Source: QHXW01 sp963752965
GTDB lineage: Bacteria; Acidobacteriota; Terriglobia; Bryobacterales; Bryobacteraceae
Direction of reading: 5' to 3'
DNA: 64,000 bases
Assembly (NCBI GenBank): GCA_963752965.1
Contig: CAVWAJ010000008.1
Coordinates: 62,001-126,000 of the forward strand
Below are positions 49,587 to 58,889 of this stretch, one piece after another (within the stretch, counting starts at the first letter, position 1; each line of letters opens with the position of its first letter). Made by a program: the position numbers and the translations under genes. The notes beneath the pieces are model-generated. The model made no database searches, was not told the DNA's origin, and worked only from the letters and a program-made list of their open reading frames with translations.

Positions 49587-50042
49587 TCATGATAGCAGTT
49601 CGTCGAGAATCAGAACTTCGAGAGACGGGATGCGGCGGAAGATACGATCGTTGGTAACGAAGCCTGTAACGCCGGCCACGATAGTGGTAGCGGCCTGGAT
49701 CGCATCGGGAGTCCGGAGACTGTGGTCGGCGCGAATTTGCGCCGCGAGGTCGGCTATTTGCAGGGTGGGAGGGATCCAGTCGAGGTGTGGGTAGGTAGCC
49801 AACAGCGCATGGAATTCCTGGACGAGAGCCAAGTCAGTCAGCCGGTACGGTCGTACGAGCGCCTCCGTCATTGTGATGGTGGAGGTGATGGCATGGCCGT
49901 TCGGCCCGCGCGTCCAGCGAAGAATCTGCTTCACCAACGGGAGGTACTTAGGATGGGATTCAACCGCGTAAATGACAACGCAGGTGTCCAAACCGATGTT
50001 TCTATGATTCTCCAGGAAAGCATCGACCCTGGCCGCGTTCAC
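49587..50042 (-). CDS. PIN-domain toxin paired with an AbrB-like antitoxin
   Basis: The 151-residue PIN protein has D in 'NIGLDTCVVIYAVESHP', E in 'TMTEALVRPYR', D in 'LRTPDAIQAATTI' and D in 'FVTNDRIFRRI'. The gene overlaps the antitoxin gene by four bases. It lies between tig and a Gfo/Idh-type gene, all on the minus strand, so read-through into tig is possible. Confidence 0.87.
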   Translation of the reverse strand: MNAARVDAFLENHRNIGLDTCVVIYAVESHPKYLPLVKQILRWTRGPNGHAITSTITMTEALVRPYRLTDLALVQEFHALLATYPHLDWIPPTLQIADLAAQIRADHSLRTPDAIQAATTIVAGVTGFVTNDRIFRRIPSLEVLILDELLS

Positions 50043-50260
50043 CTCCAGCTTTCCCGTTCGCGTTCCAGGTAGTCGGGCGGATACATACCCTTCGCTATCC
50101 CAAGAATTGCCTTTGCGTAATCCTTCGGCTTGCGCATCAGCGTCAAGGTGTTACCGCGTGGGACGATGAGGATTGTATCCCCCGGTTTGAGCCCGAGCGC
50201 CTTGCGCGCCTCCAGTGGAATTACGATCTGATTCTTGCTGGAAAGTCTTGCCTCGGCCAT
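50039..50260 (-). CDS. AbrB/SpoVT-type swapped-hairpin antitoxin
   Basis: The 73-residue protein begins 'ARLSSKNQIVIPLEARKALGLKPGDTILIVPRGNTLTLMRKP', the swapped-hairpin DNA-binding fold of AbrB, MazE and VapB types. The C-terminal part (DYLERERESWR) would bind the toxin. AGGAGG is present upstream of the ATG. Confidence 0.88.
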   Translation of the reverse strand: MAEARLSSKNQIVIPLEARKALGLKPGDTILIVPRGNTLTLMRKPKDYAKAILGIAKGMYPPDYLERERESWR

Positions 50261-50272
50261 ATTCCCGCCTCC

Positions 50273-50295
50273 TTTACATTTTTACATAAAGTAAA
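50273..50295 (-). promoter_or_regulatory. Repeat cluster upstream of the AbrB/PIN module
   Basis: Plus-strand TTTAC at 50273-50277 and 50281-50285 is followed by the complementary GTAAA at 50291-50295. These AT-rich repeats directly precede the Shine-Dalgarno of the antitoxin and could be its operator. Confidence 0.45.
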
Positions 50296-50369
50296 GCGCG
50301 GGGCGATCTAAACACGTTGTTGTTCGGGCCGGTACAACTCACCTCGTCGCGCGAGTTGCGATCCGTTCA

Positions 50370-51569
50370 CTAAAACGGCAGAATCTCTTCGCGCAGCGGG
50401 TCGAAATCGATGCGGCGCTTCTCGACGTAAGCGATGTTGCCGAGGTGCGAAGCCTGGGCCGAGCGGTGTCCGATGAGCACGTCGGCGTTGGGCAGCTTGC
50501 GCGAGCGGACGCAATCGATAAAGTTGTTGACGTGGTCGACCGTCAGGTCATGCGGCTCGGCTTGCACGATGACCGGTGGCGCGTTCCGGCCTACGGGATG
50601 AAACTCGTAGTGTTGGCGATCGATGTAGAGGCGGCCTTCGGTGCCGCACATCTCGACCGCTTCACCGGTGATGCCGGGCGCAAGCGTGGCTTCGAAGGTG
50701 GCGGTGAACTCGGTGGGGTATTCCAGCAGCACGTTGATGGTATCGGGCGCGGTGCGGCCGTCTTTGTAGTTGTAGACGCCACCGGCGGCGACAGCCGATT
50801 TCGGAATTTCCTGCCCCATGAACATGTGGACCACATCGATCCAGTGCGTGAACAGATCGGTGACCTGGCCGCCTCCGAAATCGAGATACGCGCGGAAATT
50901 CCAGTACTGTTGCGGATCGTAATCGCGCCATTTGAGCGGGCCGAGGTAGCGTGCCCAATCGAGGTTGGACGGCTTCTGCTGGAGCGATGCCGGAGCGCGG
51001 CGCAAATGATAGCTGTTGCCGTGCCACCAGGTGCGGGCCAGTGTAATCTTGCCTAGCCGGCCGGTATCGAAGTATTCGCGCTTGGCGCGCAGGTAGTGGA
51101 TACCGGAACGTTGCTGCATGCCGACCTGGCAGATGCGCTCGTTGATGCGGGCCGCCTTGACGATGAGGGGACCTTCTGCGATTGTGCGCGTCAGCGGCTT
51201 TTCCACGTAGACGTCGCGGCCGGAGTTGAGGGCGTCGATCGCGATCGCGGCGTGCCAGTGGTCGGGCGTCGCGATTAGTACGGCGTCGACCTCTTTCATA
51301 TCGAGCAGCTTGCGGTGATCAGTGAAGTTGCGCGCGTGCGTCGCCTGCTGGCGGGCTTGGTCGATGTGCTCGCCGTAAATGTCGCACACCGCGGTCACAT
51401 CGACCGCCGGGTTCTTGAGAAAGTTCGACATGTCCTCGCGCCCGCGGTCGCCGCAGCCGACGACACCGAGCTGGATCTTGTCATTGGCCCCGAGGACCCG
51501 GGAGTAGGAAAGCGCCGTGAGCGCGCTTGCGCCACGCAGCAAGTCGCGCCTTCTGATATCTGTTGGCAT
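50370..51569 (-). CDS. Gfo/Idh/MocA-family oxidoreductase with Tat-type signal
   Basis: The ATG at 51569 starts MPTDIRRRDLLRGASALTAL, a twin-arginine leader, for 399 residues in all. The Rossmann motif is G-V-V-G-C-G-D-R-G, and the E-K-P-L-T signature follows. The C-terminal domain is an alpha/beta sheet dimerisation domain with 'YWNFRAYLDFGGGQVTDLFTHWIDVV'. Such exported enzymes act on sugars or other polyols and carry their NAD(P) cofactor through Tat. It follows the amidase gene by 22 bp. Confidence 0.88.
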   Translation of the reverse strand: MPTDIRRRDLLRGASALTALSYSRVLGANDKIQLGVVGCGDRGREDMSNFLKNPAVDVTAVCDIYGEHIDQARQQATHARNFTDHRKLLDMKEVDAVLIATPDHWHAAIAIDALNSGRDVYVEKPLTRTIAEGPLIVKAARINERICQVGMQQRSGIHYLRAKREYFDTGRLGKITLARTWWHGNSYHLRRAPASLQQKPSNLDWARYLGPLKWRDYDPQQYWNFRAYLDFGGGQVTDLFTHWIDVVHMFMGQEIPKSAVAAGGVYNYKDGRTAPDTINVLLEYPTEFTATFEATLAPGITGEAVEMCGTEGRLYIDRQHYEFHPVGRNAPPVIVQAEPHDLTVDHVNNFIDCVRSRKLPNADVLIGHRSAQASHLGNIAYVEKRRIDFDPLREEILPF

Positions 51570-51591
51570 GTTGCGATTATACGCGCAACCG

Positions 51592-53184
51592 TCAGATGGA
51601 TAGGTCGGCGGTGGGCAGGAACTTTGGCGGCTGGCGGAATCTGGTTGCCTGTTCGAACGCAAAGGCGAGGCGGATCAGAACGGGTTCGCTGTAAGCAAGG
51701 CCTGCGAAGGATAGGCCAACCGGAAGACCAAACACGTACCCGCCGGGAACGGTGATGTGCGGGTATCCGGCAACGGCAGCGGGGCCGGTGAAGTCGCCGC
51801 CGCCGGAGTGATCGCCGTTCGGCAGGTCGATGGGCCACGCGGGACCGGCCGTCGGAGCGACAAGGGCATCGAGTTTGTGCTGCGCCATGATGGCGTCAAT
51901 GCCTTGTTTTCGCGAAAGCTCGCGGCACAACTTCAGAGCTTTCAGGTAAGCGGGGCTCGTGAGCGGGCCTTTGTCCTGCGCCTTGATCATGAGATCCTGG
52001 CCGAAGTAGGGCATCTCGCGATCCGCGTTCCGTTCGTTGAAGTCGATGATTTCCCGGAGCGAGTGAACCGGGGCTTTCGGGCCGAGGCGCGCGAGGTAGG
52101 CATTGAGGCCGGCTTTGAACTCGTAGAGCATCACCTCGGTTTCCGGCTCGCTGAATCTGCCTGTTGTGGGGATGTCGGCCGGATCGATAATTTCGGCGAC
52201 CAGGTGTTTCATGGTGTCGAGCGCCTGGGCCATCAGCGCGTCCACCTTCTCATTGAAGGCGAAAAACTTGCGTGCGACGCCGATGCGGGCGCCACGCAGG
52301 CCGTTCGGGTCGAGAAACCTGGTGTAGTCGGGTTGCGCTTTGCCCACGCTTTCCTTGGTTACGGCGTCGTTGGCGTCGATGCCGGCCATTGCGCTCAGCA
52401 GGATGGCGGCGTCGGTAACGGTGCGCGCCATGGGGCCAGCCGTATCCTGGCTCTGCGCGATGGGAATGATGCCCGTGCGGCTGACCAGACCCAGCGTCGG
52501 TTTGATACCAACCAGCCCGTTCATGGAGGAGGGACAAGTGACGGAGCCATCGGTTTCCGTGCCCACCGCCAGTGCACACAGATTCGCCGCGGCTGCCGCC
52601 CCGGAGCCGGAACTGGAGCCGCACGGATTGCGGTCGAGTGCGTACGGATTGCGCGTCTGGCCGCCGCGCCCGCTCCAGCCGCTCGATGAATGGCTCGATC
52701 GGAAGTTTGCCCACTCGCTCAGGTTGGTTTTACCCAGAATGACAGTACCCGCCTTGCGCAGCCGCTCGACGACGAAGGCATCGCGCAGCGCGATAGAGCC
52801 GTTGAGCGCAAGCGACCCGGCAGTAGTCATCATGCGGTCCGCGGTATCGATGTTGTCCTTGATGAGAATGGGAATTCCATGCAGCGGGCCCCGCGCGCCT
52901 TTATCCCGCCACTCTTTGTCCAAATCTTCGGCGATGGCCAGAGCCTCGGGATTCAGCTCGATCACTGCATTCAGGTTCGGGCCGCGCTTATCGATCGCGC
53001 CGATCCGCGCGAGGTATGTTTGCACCAGCGACCGCGCCGTGTACTCGCCGGACTTGATTTTCGCTTGGAGACCCGCGACCGTTGCTTCTTCCAGATCGAA
53101 TGACGTTTGCGGGGCGGCCAATGAGGGCACTAACGCGAAGCTGCTTCCGAGCAGACTCCCCCGCAGCAGATCTCTACGGTTCAT
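51592..53184 (-). CDS. Exported amidase (amidase signature family)
   Basis: The 530-residue protein begins with a Tat leader (MNRRDLLRGSLLGSS). The catalytic Lys lies in 'PILIKDNIDTADRM', and the Ser-cisSer pair in the Gly/Ser-rich 'NPCGSSSGSGAAAAANL' and 'GTETDGSVTCPSS' region. Members hydrolyse amides; the substrate is unknown. It is preceded by the E1 fusion gene with only six bases between. Confidence 0.9.
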   Translation of the reverse strand: MNRRDLLRGSLLGSSFALVPSLAAPQTSFDLEEATVAGLQAKIKSGEYTARSLVQTYLARIGAIDKRGPNLNAVIELNPEALAIAEDLDKEWRDKGARGPLHGIPILIKDNIDTADRMMTTAGSLALNGSIALRDAFVVERLRKAGTVILGKTNLSEWANFRSSHSSSGWSGRGGQTRNPYALDRNPCGSSSGSGAAAAANLCALAVGTETDGSVTCPSSMNGLVGIKPTLGLVSRTGIIPIAQSQDTAGPMARTVTDAAILLSAMAGIDANDAVTKESVGKAQPDYTRFLDPNGLRGARIGVARKFFAFNEKVDALMAQALDTMKHLVAEIIDPADIPTTGRFSEPETEVMLYEFKAGLNAYLARLGPKAPVHSLREIIDFNERNADREMPYFGQDLMIKAQDKGPLTSPAYLKALKLCRELSRKQGIDAIMAQHKLDALVAPTAGPAWPIDLPNGDHSGGGDFTGPAAVAGYPHITVPGGYVFGLPVGLSFAGLAYSEPVLIRLAFAFEQATRFRQPPKFLPTADLSI

Positions 53185-53190
53185 GGAGTA

Positions 53191-55293
53191 TCAGTATGCC
53201 AGCAAACGCTCGGCTTCGCGCGCCAGATCGTCCACCTGCGGCAGGATGGCATGCTCCAGCTGGGGATGGTATCCCACCCAGGTGTCGAGGGCACCGACGC
53301 GGCGGACGGGCGCGTCGAGCTCATCGAAAAGCTCGTCGGCAATACGCGCGGCGACTTCGGCGCCGTAACCCCACGAGACCGAGTCTTCATGAGCCACTAT
53401 GACGCGATTGGTCTTCTCGACCGATGCGCGGACCGAGTCCCAATCGTACGGCGCCAGGCTGCGAAGGTCGATGACCTCAATGCTGGCCTCGTGGTTCGCG
53501 CGCTCCACCTGCATGGCGGCTTGCAGGGCTTTCTGCACCACCGCGCCGTACGTCACGATAGTCAGATTGTGGCCGGTTTTGACGATCTTGGCGCGGCCGA
53601 AGGGAATGGTGAAGTCGGGCCCGGGGTGGGCCGACCGGTTGTAGGGCTCGCGATAGAGCCGCTTGTGTTCGAGAAACAAAACGGGATCGTCCGAGCGGAT
53701 GGCCGTGCGCAGCAGGCCGCAGGCATCCAGCGCATTCGAGGGCATCACCACGCGAAGCCCGGGAATGTGTGTGAATGCGACCTCGCCGCACTGGCTGTGA
53801 TACACAGCACCCCCGTTGAGATAACCACCGATGGGAACGCGCAGCACTACCGGGCAGGAGAAGCCGCCGTTCGAACGCCAGCGAATGGTGGCCAGTTCGT
53901 CGCGAATTTGCATCATCGCCGGCCAGATGTAGTCGAAAAATTGTACCTCCGCCACCGGCTTCATGCCGCGCGTCGCCATGCCGATGGCGCGCCCGACAAT
54001 CGCAGCTTCGGCCAACGGCGTGTTGAACACGCGCTGCGACCCAAATTCAGCTTGCAGTCCAGCCGTCACCTTGAATACGCCGCCCTTGCCTTTGACCTCG
54101 GCGAGATTTTCCTCGCGGCTGCAATCGGCCACGTCCTCGCCGAACACGACGATTTCCGGGTTCCGGCGCATCTCTTCGCGGAGCGTGGCGTTGAGCAGAT
54201 CGACCATGGTCTTCGGCTCGCCGGTCGAGTGCGGCGTCGCGGCAAACGTTTGCGAAGTTGGATCCACGCGGTCCGAGTAGAGATGAACCATGGCCGATTC
54301 CTGCACCGGTGGATCCTGCCGCAGCGCCTGCTGCGCGGCGTCGTGCACCTCTTCGTCGAGATCGTGCACGATGAGTTGCAGGGCTTGGCGATCGAGAATG
54401 CCCTCATCCACCAGGAACTTCGGAAAAGTGAGGAAGGGATCGCGCTCCGATTCGGCGTGCCGCTCGGCCGCGGTCTTGTACATGCGTTCGTCGTCGGAAA
54501 GCGAGTGAGAATAGAGGCGCACTACGTGGGCGTGCACAAGCGCCGGCCCTTGTCCGGAACGGCAATGCGCTTCAGCTTGCCGCAAAACGCGATAGGAGGC
54601 GAGAAAATCTGTGCCGTCCACTTCCTGGCTGAGGAGGTGGGGAAAACCGGCGACGAGCGTGCTGATATTGCCGCCGGCGGTCTGTGCTTCGAGCGGCACG
54701 GAAATGGCATATCCGTTGTCTTCGATCAGAAAAAGCACCGGCAATCGTTTCAGGCAGGCCGCGTTCAGGGCTTCCCAGAATTCGCCTTCGCTGGTTGCGC
54801 CGTCCCCACCGGCAACTAACGTGATCTCATCCGGCGCCGCATTGCGAAAACGGCCCGCCTCGGCGCAGCCGACGGCCTGCACGAACTGCGTACCGGTGGG
54901 CGAAGACGAAGTCACAATGTTGAGCTTGGGTGAACCCCAGTGCGAGGGCATTTGGCGGCCGCCCGACGCAGGATCATCGGCCGCGCCCACAGCCTGCAAG
55001 AGCATCTCATAGGGTGTGACGCCCAGCGTCAGGCAGAGCGCGCGGTCGCGATAGTAGGGGTAGACCCAGTCGGCCCCGGGCCGCAGTATCAGGCCGGCCG
55101 CCGTTTCCACCGCCTCGTGCCCGGCGCCGCTGATCTGGAAAAAAATGCGGTTCTGCCGCTTCAGCGCGATCTCACGGTCGTCGAGACGGCGCGCGGTGTG
55201 CATGGTGCGGAAAGCGCGGATCAGCGTGTCCGCATCCAGCCCCTCATAGCGCGCCGCCTTGTGGCGTTCCGTCCTGGCGGGCGTGGTCGCCAT
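53191..55293 (-). CDS. Fused alpha-beta subunits of a branched-chain-type 2-oxo acid dehydrogenase E1
   Basis: The 700-residue protein joins both E1 subunits. The alpha part (about 20-350) has 'HEAVETAAGLIL', the TPP motif G-G-D-G-A-T-S-E-G-E and 'EDNGYAIS'. The beta part (about 365-700) has 'LREEMRRNPEIVVFGEDVADC', 'FNTPLAEAAIVGRAIGMA', 'VLRVPIGGY' and a transketolase C-terminal domain. The E2 and E3 subunits are not in this window. Substrates for such fusions include 2-oxoisovalerate and related acids. It lies in a minus-strand run with the amidase and the membrane spermidine-synthase-like gene. Confidence 0.92.
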   Translation of the reverse strand: MATTPARTERHKAARYEGLDADTLIRAFRTMHTARRLDDREIALKRQNRIFFQISGAGHEAVETAAGLILRPGADWVYPYYRDRALCLTLGVTPYEMLLQAVGAADDPASGGRQMPSHWGSPKLNIVTSSSPTGTQFVQAVGCAEAGRFRNAAPDEITLVAGGDGATSEGEFWEALNAACLKRLPVLFLIEDNGYAISVPLEAQTAGGNISTLVAGFPHLLSQEVDGTDFLASYRVLRQAEAHCRSGQGPALVHAHVVRLYSHSLSDDERMYKTAAERHAESERDPFLTFPKFLVDEGILDRQALQLIVHDLDEEVHDAAQQALRQDPPVQESAMVHLYSDRVDPTSQTFAATPHSTGEPKTMVDLLNATLREEMRRNPEIVVFGEDVADCSREENLAEVKGKGGVFKVTAGLQAEFGSQRVFNTPLAEAAIVGRAIGMATRGMKPVAEVQFFDYIWPAMMQIRDELATIRWRSNGGFSCPVVLRVPIGGYLNGGAVYHSQCGEVAFTHIPGLRVVMPSNALDACGLLRTAIRSDDPVLFLEHKRLYREPYNRSAHPGPDFTIPFGRAKIVKTGHNLTIVTYGAVVQKALQAAMQVERANHEASIEVIDLRSLAPYDWDSVRASVEKTNRVIVAHEDSVSWGYGAEVAARIADELFDELDAPVRRVGALDTWVGYHPQLEHAILPQVDDLAREAERLLAY

Positions 55294-55314
55294 GCGATAG
55301 CCCTCAATCCAAGT

Positions 55315-57684
55315 TTAAAGAACTTTCGCGGTGCGTGCCGGATCGCGGGCAATCGTGGCTAGTGCTGCCAGATATAGAACGCCACCGATGAGCAGCGTTT
55401 GCACCAGCCCCAGATAGATCGCCAGCACCAGCGACGCCACTGAGCCGAGTACACTCGCGGCGGCATTGAGCGACCACGCCCAGCGCACCGATGAGCTTTC
55501 CCATTGTTCCAGACGCGCCAGGCCAACCGGAAAGGGCATGCCCATCACAAAGCCGGCGGGCAGAATGAGCACCACGCTCATCATGATTTTCCAGGCAAGC
55601 GGCAGCGTAATCGCCTTCGGCAACAGCACCGAGACATCCACCGCCAGCAGCGCGATCAGGAGCGCCACGCAGACCAGCGCGACCCGCCACCGCCGCGCGG
55701 AAGACTGGATCACCCGCCGGCTCGCATAGCTCCCCAGTCCGCTCGATACCAAGAGCGAAAAGATCACTACCGTCAACGCGTAGGTCGGATGTCCCAGGAA
55801 CAAGACGAATTTCTGAATGAGCGCGACCTCCACCAGGATGTAGCCCGCACCGATCGCCAGGAAATAAAGCAAGAACGCCAGCACCGGCTTCTGCCGCGGC
55901 AGACGCGTGCGCAGAACGAGCGGCGGAAGCGCGAGCACGATGACGGTGGCCAGCACGCTGATCGCCAGTAACTCGAATAGCAGCGGCACGGCGCTGTTGA
56001 TTTTGTAATCTTCGCTCTGCTCCGAGGCATGCGCGATGAAGTTCCACAGATCGCTCGGCTGGACGGTGTAAAAAAAGAATGGACGGTTATCGGTGACCGC
56101 GGAGATGTCGAATGGATAGCGGCGTTGATACTCCGCCGGATCAGAACTTTGAAGGAGTTCTGTGAACTGGTTCGGTATCCTTTCATCCGGCAGATAGACC
56201 GCCGTCATCTGCGCTTCGGCCAACGCATGCCGCGCCCGGGCAAGATCTTCTGGCTGAAAGGGACGCCGAGAAATCAGCACGGTATCTTTCGCGCCCCAGC
56301 CGGCCAGGGCGGAAGAAAACTCCCGGCCAACCAGGATGTGCTGTGCCGGGTTATCCTCACCCAGGTCGCGCAGCGCCACCATGGCGAGCGAGATCAGGCG
56401 CAGCGATTCGCGCGGCGGGTCGAATCCCCAGCGGGTGAACGCCAGGATTCCGTCATCGGTGAGGTGAGTGAGATAGTCGCCGAAAGCTTCGGTCGTGTAG
56501 AGATTGTTCTCCGAAAACGCGAAAGCACCGGCAGCCGTCGAGGCCCAAGTGTCCACGAGAGTTGCCTGAAGCACCTGATATTTCTCCGTGCTGCGGCGCA
56601 CGAACGCGCGGCCGTCTTCCACATGGATGTGAACGTCCGGCCGCAGGTAGAGATTGCGGCTGAGCTCAGGAAACTTCTCCCGCATGATCGTAGTGGCGAT
56701 GATGGGATTGATCTCGACGCCGGTGATATCGTGGCTGCCGGAAGCGAGCGCCCGTGCCACATCCCACCCGCCGCCCGGCCCGATGATCAGCGTCTTCGCC
56801 CCCGGGCGAATCGCGTACGGCAGGCCAGGGCCCTGGTAAAGCAGGTCGTGCAGTTCGTGTTCGGAGAGGTGCGCGAAGTCAAAGTTCGCAATGCCGGTGG
56901 AAGCGTCCGCGTCGATGAAGATGCTGGGCATCCCGGAGCCCTTCTCGGGAGCGAGGGCGATGCGCGAGAAGCTGTTCCACTTTACGTACGACTCGTGCTC
57001 CAGCTTCTGGCCTTTGGCGTAAGTTACGTCGATCAGTTTGAACTGGCCGTTGAACACCAGCAGGCCGAAGAGGGCCAGCGCTAACGCCACGCTGGCGGCG
57101 CGCTCCCTCACTGCGCCACCCATGCCGTGCCACACGGCGGCCGCGGCTGCGAACAGCACCGCTGCAACGATCGTGGTAGCAGGCCCGCCGAAGGCTTCCA
57201 GCAGAAACACCAGTAACAGGCAGCCACCCGCGGCCCCGGCGAGATCGAAAAAGTAAATGCGGTTCACGCGCTCGATAGTTTCCGAAACCACCAGCGACAC
57301 AATCGCGCCCGCAACGAAGAAGGGCAGCGCCGCGGCGAAATAGGTTAGGGTCAAATACCCCGGCGTGGGGTGCTCTCCCTGCGCGAGCACGACGAGAACC
57401 GCCAGGATCACCAGCAAGCCGTTCACCGCGCTCAGCCGGCCGAGTTTTTGGAAAAGACTCCCCTTCCAGCCCGCCACCACGTAGGAAAAGACACCGCCTG
57501 CGCCCAGCCCGAACAGGGCAATCGAGATGGCAAGAAACACGAAATGGTAATAGAAGACCACGGAAAAAATCCGCGTCAGCGACAACTCGAGCAGCAGCGT
57601 GGCGAGCGTCGTGAGGGCCACGCAAAGATAGACCAGCCACCAATGAAAACCTGGTGTTTTGAGGGAATCAATTGAGCGGGACAA
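55315..57684 (-). CDS. Membrane-embedded spermidine-synthase-like protein
   Basis: The 789-residue protein has about six N-terminal membrane helices (WWLVYLCVALTTLATLLLELSLTRIFS), a central Rossmann methyltransferase-like domain (TLIIGPGGGWDVARAL, GVEINPIIATTI, HIHVEDGRAFV) and further C-terminal helices. This is the fused MFS/spermidine-synthase type seen in many environmental genomes. It may act on aminopropyl or other groups at the membrane; no activity is proven for the type. It heads the run toward the E1 fusion, 21 bp away. Confidence 0.85.
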   Translation of the reverse strand: MSRSIDSLKTPGFHWWLVYLCVALTTLATLLLELSLTRIFSVVFYYHFVFLAISIALFGLGAGGVFSYVVAGWKGSLFQKLGRLSAVNGLLVILAVLVVLAQGEHPTPGYLTLTYFAAALPFFVAGAIVSLVVSETIERVNRIYFFDLAGAAGGCLLLVFLLEAFGGPATTIVAAVLFAAAAAVWHGMGGAVRERAASVALALALFGLLVFNGQFKLIDVTYAKGQKLEHESYVKWNSFSRIALAPEKGSGMPSIFIDADASTGIANFDFAHLSEHELHDLLYQGPGLPYAIRPGAKTLIIGPGGGWDVARALASGSHDITGVEINPIIATTIMREKFPELSRNLYLRPDVHIHVEDGRAFVRRSTEKYQVLQATLVDTWASTAAGAFAFSENNLYTTEAFGDYLTHLTDDGILAFTRWGFDPPRESLRLISLAMVALRDLGEDNPAQHILVGREFSSALAGWGAKDTVLISRRPFQPEDLARARHALAEAQMTAVYLPDERIPNQFTELLQSSDPAEYQRRYPFDISAVTDNRPFFFYTVQPSDLWNFIAHASEQSEDYKINSAVPLLFELLAISVLATVIVLALPPLVLRTRLPRQKPVLAFLLYFLAIGAGYILVEVALIQKFVLFLGHPTYALTVVIFSLLVSSGLGSYASRRVIQSSARRWRVALVCVALLIALLAVDVSVLLPKAITLPLAWKIMMSVVLILPAGFVMGMPFPVGLARLEQWESSSVRWAWSLNAAASVLGSVASLVLAIYLGLVQTLLIGGVLYLAALATIARDPARTAKVL

Positions 57685-57716
57685 TCTACTATGTTACGGG
57701 ATTCCGGGATGCATGG

Positions 57717-58889
57717 TCAGCCGAACATCGCATGCGCCACTTTGAGGAGTTGATACGCAAGCTGCAAGCCGATGCGCGGGTCGAGGAGTGCGACCGGTAA
57801 CAGGCTCCACCACCGCCCAGTCCAGCAACCTTCCAGTGCGATCAGTGCCATCAAGGGCGAGAATATCCGTCCGAATGCAAACGCGTCCGACCATACGGCC
57901 GCACTGCCGAGGCAGATTCCCATCACAGTCATGAGTATGGCTGCGATCCGGATAGGTACCGGGAACTTTCCTTTCGGAGGCCAAAAGGACACAGCGAAGG
58001 CTAGCATTACCGCTGCGAGCGCACATTCGTCCAGCACCACAGCAGCCCATCGCACCGCGGGCAGAAAAGGGTACGTCACCGGGTGGATCACACGATCGAG
58101 GAGGCCAGCCAGCGGAACGGGCGCAAACCACCCCTCCACGCCGGAACGGCTTGTATGGCTGTGCACAAACACATACCAGGCAGCGGCCGGAGCCGCGCAA
58201 CTCGCAAATAGGGCCGCGCGGACGACCCGGCGCTCCAGCAGCAGGCTAACGCAATACGCGGCAGTCAACAGCCATCCAGTCTCCCGGACCAGCGGGGCGA
58301 GCAGCAGCACAACGTAAAGGTGCCCCGGCTTTTCTTCCCTGAGGTACAGCGCGAAGCCCACACAGAGTGCGGTGAGGGCTATGTCCACCGTGATCCGGTC
58401 GATGGAGATGAGGACCGCAGGCACGAGTAAGAACAAAAGTCCCCACATCGGATGGTGCGCAAAGTGTGTCACGTATCGGCACGACCAGTAAACACCCGCG
58501 AACAGAAAGAGCAGATTTACCGCGACGAACGCCGGGTCGATGGCGCGCTCGCGACCTGCTGCTATGAGGTATGCCAGCCCCGGCACCAGAATGCGCCGGT
58601 ATCGCAACGCCGGTCCGTCGATGTACCGCCGAAACCCTCGGCGAAACAGCGGGTCGTGCGCCACGTAATGGTAAAACTGGCCGTCGTATCCGTTGCTGTT
58701 CGCGAAGCGGTAAATGTTCTCCCCGGCAAGCTCCGGCGGCTGTGTGAGATTCGCGCCCGTGCAAAACAAACTGGTCCAATTGCTTCCATAGTTGCAGTGA
58801 ACCAACAGAAACTGCCACCCAAACGCTAGCCCAATAGCCAGAACCGCTGCGATCAGCGGCCGCCTGCGGTCGCGAACGCTCGGCGTCAC
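57717..58889 (-). CDS. Polytopic membrane protein of unknown function
   Basis: The 390-residue protein has about nine hydrophobic segments, a luminal-looking loop with 'NSNGYDGQFYHYVAHDPLFRRGF' and the short motif RYRRILVPGLAYL. This loop pattern recurs in Acidobacteria membrane proteins that resemble GT-C-fold glycosyltransferases, but I see no DD or other catalytic motif to prove it. It overlaps the UlaG-like gene upstream by four bases. Confidence 0.7.
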   Translation of the reverse strand: MTPSVRDRRRPLIAAVLAIGLAFGWQFLLVHCNYGSNWTSLFCTGANLTQPPELAGENIYRFANSNGYDGQFYHYVAHDPLFRRGFRRYIDGPALRYRRILVPGLAYLIAAGRERAIDPAFVAVNLLFLFAGVYWSCRYVTHFAHHPMWGLLFLLVPAVLISIDRITVDIALTALCVGFALYLREEKPGHLYVVLLLAPLVRETGWLLTAAYCVSLLLERRVVRAALFASCAAPAAAWYVFVHSHTSRSGVEGWFAPVPLAGLLDRVIHPVTYPFLPAVRWAAVVLDECALAAVMLAFAVSFWPPKGKFPVPIRIAAILMTVMGICLGSAAVWSDAFAFGRIFSPLMALIALEGCWTGRWWSLLPVALLDPRIGLQLAYQLLKVAHAMFG

